From CAKSQF01 sp051867915 (lineage in GTDB: Bacteria > Bacillota > Clostridia > Oscillospirales > CAG-272), in assembly GCA_051867915.1 (NCBI GenBank), contig JBJDZJ010000125.1, positions 1-10,629 of the forward strand: 10,629 nt of DNA, read 5' to 3'. The notes under the pieces are model-generated. The model made no database searches and was not told the origin of the DNA. It saw only the letters and a program-made list of their open reading frames with translations. Below, piece after piece: positions 7,795-10,629 of this stretch. Numbering within the stretch: position 1 is the first letter of the stretch; every line of letters starts with the position of its first letter. Both the position numbers and the translations under genes were made by a program.

Positions 7795-8238
7795 GTGTCG
7801 GATATGAACGAAAACACGCAAAAGGCAAAGAATCTGCTGCTTGCAGGGAACGATACCTGCGTTCTCTGCAAGGGGGATTCTCCGGTAATCACCTCCGCTG
7901 ATCGGGGCGTCAAGCCTCTGCTGTCCTTTCTGGACAGCGAGACCGATTTCAAAGGCTATTCTGCCGCCGATCGGGTGGTGGGGAAGGCGGCGGCCTTCCT
8001 GTATGTCCTGCTGGGCGTCAGCGAGGTCTATGCTCCGGTCATGAGCGAACCCGCCGTCCGGGTCCTTGAGGAAAACGGGATTCCGGCGTACCGGGATCAT
8101 CAGCCGCAGACCATCCGCAACCGTGCGGATACCGGACCCTGTCCCATGGAGTCCGCCGTGTGGGAGATAGACGATCCCCGGGAAGCTCTGTCTGCCATCC
8201 GTAAGAGGCTGACCGAGCTTTTGGAGAAAAAAATATAA
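7795..8238 (+). CDS. DUF1893 (TM1506-like) protein
   Basis: 147 residues from GTG 7795, or 144 from ATG 7804; neither start has a clear Shine-Dalgarno, and coupling to the ECF gene is likely. Family signatures: TCVLCKGD near the N-terminus, SADRGVKPLL, a central GYSAADRVVGKAAAFLYV, YAPVMSE, and DTGPCPMESAV towards the C-terminus. From memory, the DUF1893/TM1506 family has a cytidine-deaminase-like fold. The AADRVVGKAAA and CPME segments occupy where deaminase zinc motifs would be, but the usual (H/C)AE and PCxxC ligands are not complete, so deaminase activity should not be assumed. The physiological role is unknown. No signal peptide or membrane segment is seen, so it is cytosolic. It is the last gene of the putative operon. 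Confidence 0.85.
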   Translation: MSDMNENTQKAKNLLLAGNDTCVLCKGDSPVITSADRGVKPLLSFLDSETDFKGYSAADRVVGKAAAFLYVLLGVSEVYAPVMSEPAVRVLEENGIPAYRDHQPQTIRNRADTGPCPMESAVWEIDDPREALSAIRKRLTELLEKKI

Positions 8239-8240
8239 GG

Positions 8241-8284
8241 AACCTCTGCCGCAAAAGCATTGCTTTTGCGGCAGAGGTTTGTTT
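8241..8284 (+). terminator. Strong rho-independent terminator
   Basis: Arms 8241-8259 and 8261-8279 are perfect 19-nt reverse complements (the loop in practice would open several inner pairs). The start is 2 nt after the DUF1893 stop. The T-tract is short (TTTGTTTG), but the stem's length and placement make operon termination the natural reading. Near-symmetry would also allow some function on the minus strand. Confidence 0.8.
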
Positions 8285-8342
8285 GATAGGCGAAATCCGG
8301 GAATGTGTCTGTGTCCCCCGAAAGCGGATCCGGAATTTTCGG

Positions 8343-8447
8343 CGACAAGGATACACTGATCCCTTTGCGATGATGGGAGTTGCACTTGACCGCTATCTTC
8401 CGGGGCACAACGTCATGCTTGCAAACGAGGCCTATGTAACGAATTGA
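8343..8447 (+). pseudogene. Possible 3' remnant of an unidentified gene
   Basis: One plus-strand frame with no start codon at its beginning reads as a natural-looking protein end (DPFAMMGVALDRYLPGHNV, then about a dozen residues) and stops at TGA 8445-8447. A neighbouring frame upstream, from about 8290, reads equally smoothly (SPESGSGIFGDKDTLIP) before stopping near 8373, which would fit one gene with a frameshift at about 8345-8370. Base composition here is GC-rich like the operon upstream. I do not recognise the parent family. The fragment is short, so chance openness is a real alternative. Confidence 0.3.
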
Positions 8448-8472
8448 ATAATTCATAGTTTTGTGTTATAAT
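8444..8472 (+). promoter_or_regulatory. Near-consensus extended -10 promoter of the sigma-factor gene
   Basis: TTGAAT (8444-8449), a 17-nt spacer and consensus TATAAT (8467-8472), preceded by TGT for an extended -10. Transcription would begin near 8479, leaving about 160 nt of untranslated leader. The -35 overlaps the stop codon of the possible remnant. This is a housekeeping-type promoter, so basal expression need not depend on the ECF factor itself. Confidence 0.65.
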
Positions 8473-8569
8473 TGTTTATGATATGTATTTGAAAATGCAG
8501 AAAATTTTTCTTACAACCCAACCTTTCCTCATTTTTTGATAACATATAGGTGAACCCACTTATAACACA
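8462..8569. repeat. 10-bp inverted repeat flanking the sigma leader
   Basis: TGTGTTATAA (8462-8471) recurs as its exact reverse complement TTATAACACA (8560-8569). The left arm covers the -10 of the sigma promoter. Eighty-eight nucleotides separate the arms. A pair of operator half-sites, a looped leader RNA or a mirrored minus-strand -10 are all possible. Confidence 0.5.
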
Positions 8570-8624
8570 TACTCGACCGATTCATGATAAGGCTGAGTAC
8601 GTGCCCATTTGACAATCGATTAGC

Positions 8625-8635
8625 AAGGAGGTGAT
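8625..8635 (+). promoter_or_regulatory. 11-nt perfect Shine-Dalgarno deciding a GTG start
   Basis: AAGGAGGTGAT is complementary over 11 nt to the conserved 3' end of 16S rRNA. Its AGGAGG core ends 7 nt before GTG 8639 and 13 nt before the in-frame ATG 8645, so GTG is the likely start. Confidence 0.8.
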
Positions 8636-8638
8636 TAC

Positions 8639-10342
8639 GTGTCTATGTATAAGAATGAATGTGACAAACGCTTGGTAGAATTGACTTTGTGCGGAGACGG
8701 TCTTGCATTTGAGGAGTTAGTTATCAGGCATGAGAAAGCTGCGCTGGGAACTGCATACAAAATTACTCACGATCATTACAAGGCAGAGGATGCCGCGCAA
8801 GAAGCTTTTGTAGCAGCTTGGATACAGTTGAAAGCATTGACGTCACAAAACAAGTTTGGAGCGTATGTTTGTGCGATTGCCAAGAATTATGCTAAAAAGA
8901 TGGTTATGCGCGATCACCTTATATCAACAGTCAGTTTAACTGATTTTGAAAATTGGGAATTTGAGGATGTTGACCAAAACGATACGTGGTATGTAGCTAA
9001 TGATGATATTTATGATAGACTTCATGTGGAAATGGAATCTTTGAGTGATACGATCAAGGAAACGATCAAGCTACACTATTTTGATGGCTTACCTGTGAGG
9101 GATATAGCCGTCCGACTCGATATTCCGGAAGGAACTGTCAAATGGCGTTTGAGTGAGGGGAGAAAACAATTACAGAAAGGATTTGGAGTTATGGATAAGA
9201 AGAATCAATCCGTGGAAAAGTCTACTTTGGTAACTTTTGTTATGGAGCGGATACAGGAACTGGAACTGTATAAACTGAAGAACAATCGACAGGGTCTGCA
9301 AGAGGCATATCAGAAGGCTTTGGAGGCTGTTGATGGAATGCATGATGAGCAAAATAAAAACTACCTGCTTGCCTCTATCCTTTACAATGGCGCTCAATAT
9401 GAAAGACCCGATTTGTCCCGCTGGAAGCAGGCCATCCTTGCCGGTCACAACGACATGATGATGTGTCATTTTACCAGTTGGGAGAACCATCATTTGGATG
9501 GTCAAGAGAAGATTGATTTTATGCGTGAGGTTCAGATCCCGTTTTTGAGGGAGCACAATTTCCCATTAAGTGTTGGTTACGTCTATTTGATGATGGCTTT
9601 TGAATATTTCTGGGAGCGTAGGGATGCGGAGGCTTTGGAAACTGTTAAGCAGGCAAAAGAACTGCTTGAACCCACCAGTGACTATTATGCTAATGCCGTA
9701 TCCGCTATTTCGGCATGGAGTAAAATGCTTGCTGCGCCGGGTAGCATTCCGACTACCAGAGGTGAGCATATTAAGAAAATCAATGGCTCACTCTATTATT
9801 GTGAAAACCCGGGCATTATTTTCGAGGATACTCGTTTGCGTGATTTCAGCAGATGCGATAGCTGTATTCTTGATACGGGACTTGCTCTTGGCGAATCAAG
9901 AGTTTCCTCTTGCGGTCATGTAACGTACACATTCAAAGATGCGAGCGCAACAGTTGAAACCCCTGCGGGTGTGTTTGAAAATTGTCATGCATACGAGATC
10001 CGTGCAGAATATCCCGGTAGAAATTCGGTGCCGCCCTATTCGTACTATAGCACAATTTATTTTTGTGAAGGAATCGGTTTGGTATGCCAAAAAGTTGAAA
10101 CGAACGGACATAAGGGAAAAGAAAGCCGTTGCTATTTGCTAACGGATTATGAAATTCAAGGCGGCGATGGATTGTTCCCGCTTTGCAAAGGTAACCGTTG
10201 GGCGTATACCGATGTTTGGAATGATACTCACACCACCAAATACGATGCATACTATGAAGTGACATCTTGGAACGGAACGGATGCTATGCTGGCGGCAGAG
10301 GAGATCACCTATACACCAAAAAGCACTGAAGTTTCGTCATAA
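8639..10342 (+). CDS. ECF sigma factor with long C-terminal sensor-like extension
   Basis: 567 residues, roughly three times a normal ECF sigma factor. Sigma region 2 spans about 22-92, with the helix KAEDAAQEAFVAAW at 48-61 and KFGAYVCAIAKNYAKK at 72-87. Region 4 spans about 134-180, with the helix-turn-helix LPVRDIAVRLDIPEGTVKWR (151-170). Next comes a helical segment about 190-365, possibly TPR-like, then a beta-rich part about 378-562. The latter holds TPAGVFENC (441-449), YFCEGIGLVCQKVE (474-487) and PLCKGNRWAY (514-523), reminiscent of extracytoplasmic proteins with VPAGTFxxC...YYAKGIGLV and PLxxGNxWxY patterns. No signal peptide or membrane segment is seen. The extension has ten cysteines including CDSC (406-409). 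By analogy with other ECF groups carrying C-terminal extensions, it may control the sigma domains in cis. No anti-sigma gene follows. Composition is clearly more AT-rich than genes upstream, suggesting separate acquisition. Signal and regulon are unknown. Confidence 0.85.
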   Translation: MSMYKNECDKRLVELTLCGDGLAFEELVIRHEKAALGTAYKITHDHYKAEDAAQEAFVAAWIQLKALTSQNKFGAYVCAIAKNYAKKMVMRDHLISTVSLTDFENWEFEDVDQNDTWYVANDDIYDRLHVEMESLSDTIKETIKLHYFDGLPVRDIAVRLDIPEGTVKWRLSEGRKQLQKGFGVMDKKNQSVEKSTLVTFVMERIQELELYKLKNNRQGLQEAYQKALEAVDGMHDEQNKNYLLASILYNGAQYERPDLSRWKQAILAGHNDMMMCHFTSWENHHLDGQEKIDFMREVQIPFLREHNFPLSVGYVYLMMAFEYFWERRDAEALETVKQAKELLEPTSDYYANAVSAISAWSKMLAAPGSIPTTRGEHIKKINGSLYYCENPGIIFEDTRLRDFSRCDSCILDTGLALGESRVSSCGHVTYTFKDASATVETPAGVFENCHAYEIRAEYPGRNSVPPYSYYSTIYFCEGIGLVCQKVETNGHKGKESRCYLLTDYEIQGGDGLFPLCKGNRWAYTDVWNDTHTTKYDAYYEVTSWNGTDAMLAAEEITYTPKSTEVSS

Positions 10343-10435
10343 ATCGATTCGTTAGTCCGAATCTATCCAAACCGTTGTTGTATCTACAGTTTTGTAAACA
10401 ATTCTTGAACATCGGTATTTTTCAGAAGCTATATA

Positions 10436-10471
10436 AACTGTGTGGGGGTTCAAATCCCTACACAGTTTTTT
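10436..10471 (+). terminator. Terminator of the sigma gene with a tRNA T-arm-like loop
   Basis: Arms 10436-10447 and 10456-10467 pair over 12 bp with one G-U wobble around GTTCAAAT, followed by a run of T to 10471. It starts 93 nt after the sigma stop codon. The stem top and loop (GGTTCAAATCCC) match the universal tRNA T-arm core, but no tRNA body is present. Confidence 0.75.
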
Positions 10472-10584
10472 GTATTTAGAAGATTGATATAAAAAATACA
10501 TTTCGTTGGTTCGAATCTGTCTACAGGTTCGAAATGCCCGAAATGCATCTACAGAATTCCGAAAAACTTCAGATTCGAAAAAAG

Positions 10585-10613
10585 CGGAGAAATCTCTCGA
10601 AATCTCCGTTTTT
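10585..10613 (+). terminator. Second, weaker terminator-like hairpin
   Basis: CGGAGA (10585-10590) pairs with TCTCCG (10603-10608) around a 12-nt loop, followed by TTTTT and, after CTCG, a second T-run. The short stem makes it a weaker terminator; it may back up the one at 10436 or end a transcript of the tail. Confidence 0.5.
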
Positions 10614-10629
10614 CTCGTTTTTTCTATGC

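Larger units (their letters stand above)
8285..8638. other. Intergenic region spanning the composition break
   Basis: This gene-free stretch of about 354 nt begins GC-rich with the possible gene remnant and turns AT-rich at about 8447-8460. The AT-rich half holds the sigma gene's promoter, a leader of about 160 nt, a 10-bp inverted repeat (8462-8471/8560-8569) and the RBS. No small ORF with a plausible RBS was found. Confidence 0.5.
10343..10629. other. Non-coding tail with repeats
   Basis: This 287-nt stretch to the window end contains no credible gene. It holds two terminator-like hairpins, three copies of TCTACAG (10383-10389, 10520-10526, 10548-10554), a 10-bp inverted repeat TTCGAATCTG/CAGATTCGAA (10510-10519/10570-10579), and two tRNA T-loop-like strings (10446-10457, 10508-10518). 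Confidence 0.5.

Noticed and set aside
8609..8637. Promoter from consensus TTGACA at 8609-8614
   Set aside because: At 17 nt it gives only TGATTA, overlapping the RBS, and transcription would start inside the coding region.
10436..10471. A tRNA gene
   Set aside because: Only a T-arm-like core is present; no acceptor, D or anticodon arm can be built around it, and the stem ends in a T-run.
1..10629. CRISPR array, insertion sequence or phage genes
   Set aside because: No regularly spaced direct repeats, transposase, integrase or phage structural genes are visible in any frame.

Overview
The window looks like a chromosomal segment of a gut-type Clostridia/Oscillospiraceae bacterium. This is inferred from strong AGGAGG-type ribosome binding sites, Gram-positive signal peptides, a sortase-type cell-wall anchor, an ECF vitamin-transporter S component and a DUF1893 protein. 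No 16S or other phylogenetic marker is present, so genus-level assignment is not possible.

Layout. Positions 1-200 hold intergenic hairpin repeats and no gene. Positions 201-1220 (minus) encode a PfkB-family 2-keto-3-deoxygluconate kinase (kdgK). A divergent 339-bp intergenic region carries one promoter facing each way. Positions 1560-2828 (plus) encode a cell-wall-anchored surface protein with two F5/8C (discoidin/CBM32-like) domains, closed by a strong terminator at 2854-2893. Positions 3139-7149 (plus) encode a 1336-residue secreted protein: a jelly-roll-like N-terminal domain, two tandem beta-helix modules with nine GG-rungs each, an SGNH/GDSL hydrolase domain and a C-terminal beta domain. 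Only 59 nt later comes an ECF transporter S component (7209-7775), then a DUF1893/TM1506-like protein (7795-8238), with a 19-bp perfect terminator hairpin just after the last stop. These three genes probably share a transcript.

Around 8450 the base composition drops visibly from GC-rich to AT-rich. A short coding-like fragment (8343-8447) ends at that junction. Beyond it lies a lone ECF sigma-factor gene (8639-10342) whose two sigma domains are followed by a cysteine-containing extension of about 385 residues; no anti-sigma gene is visible. Its leader carries a consensus extended -10 promoter, a 10-bp inverted repeat overlapping that promoter and an 11-nt perfect Shine-Dalgarno sequence. The 287-nt tail contains a terminator whose loop reads like a tRNA T-arm, several short repeats and a second terminator.

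Working together (inference): the GC-rich part reads as a small glycan-related neighbourhood, with a surface binding protein, a secreted esterase-like beta-helix protein, an importer subunit and the kinase that feeds uronate-derived KDG into the Entner-Doudoroff route. The AT-rich part looks like a separately acquired, self-regulated sigma factor.
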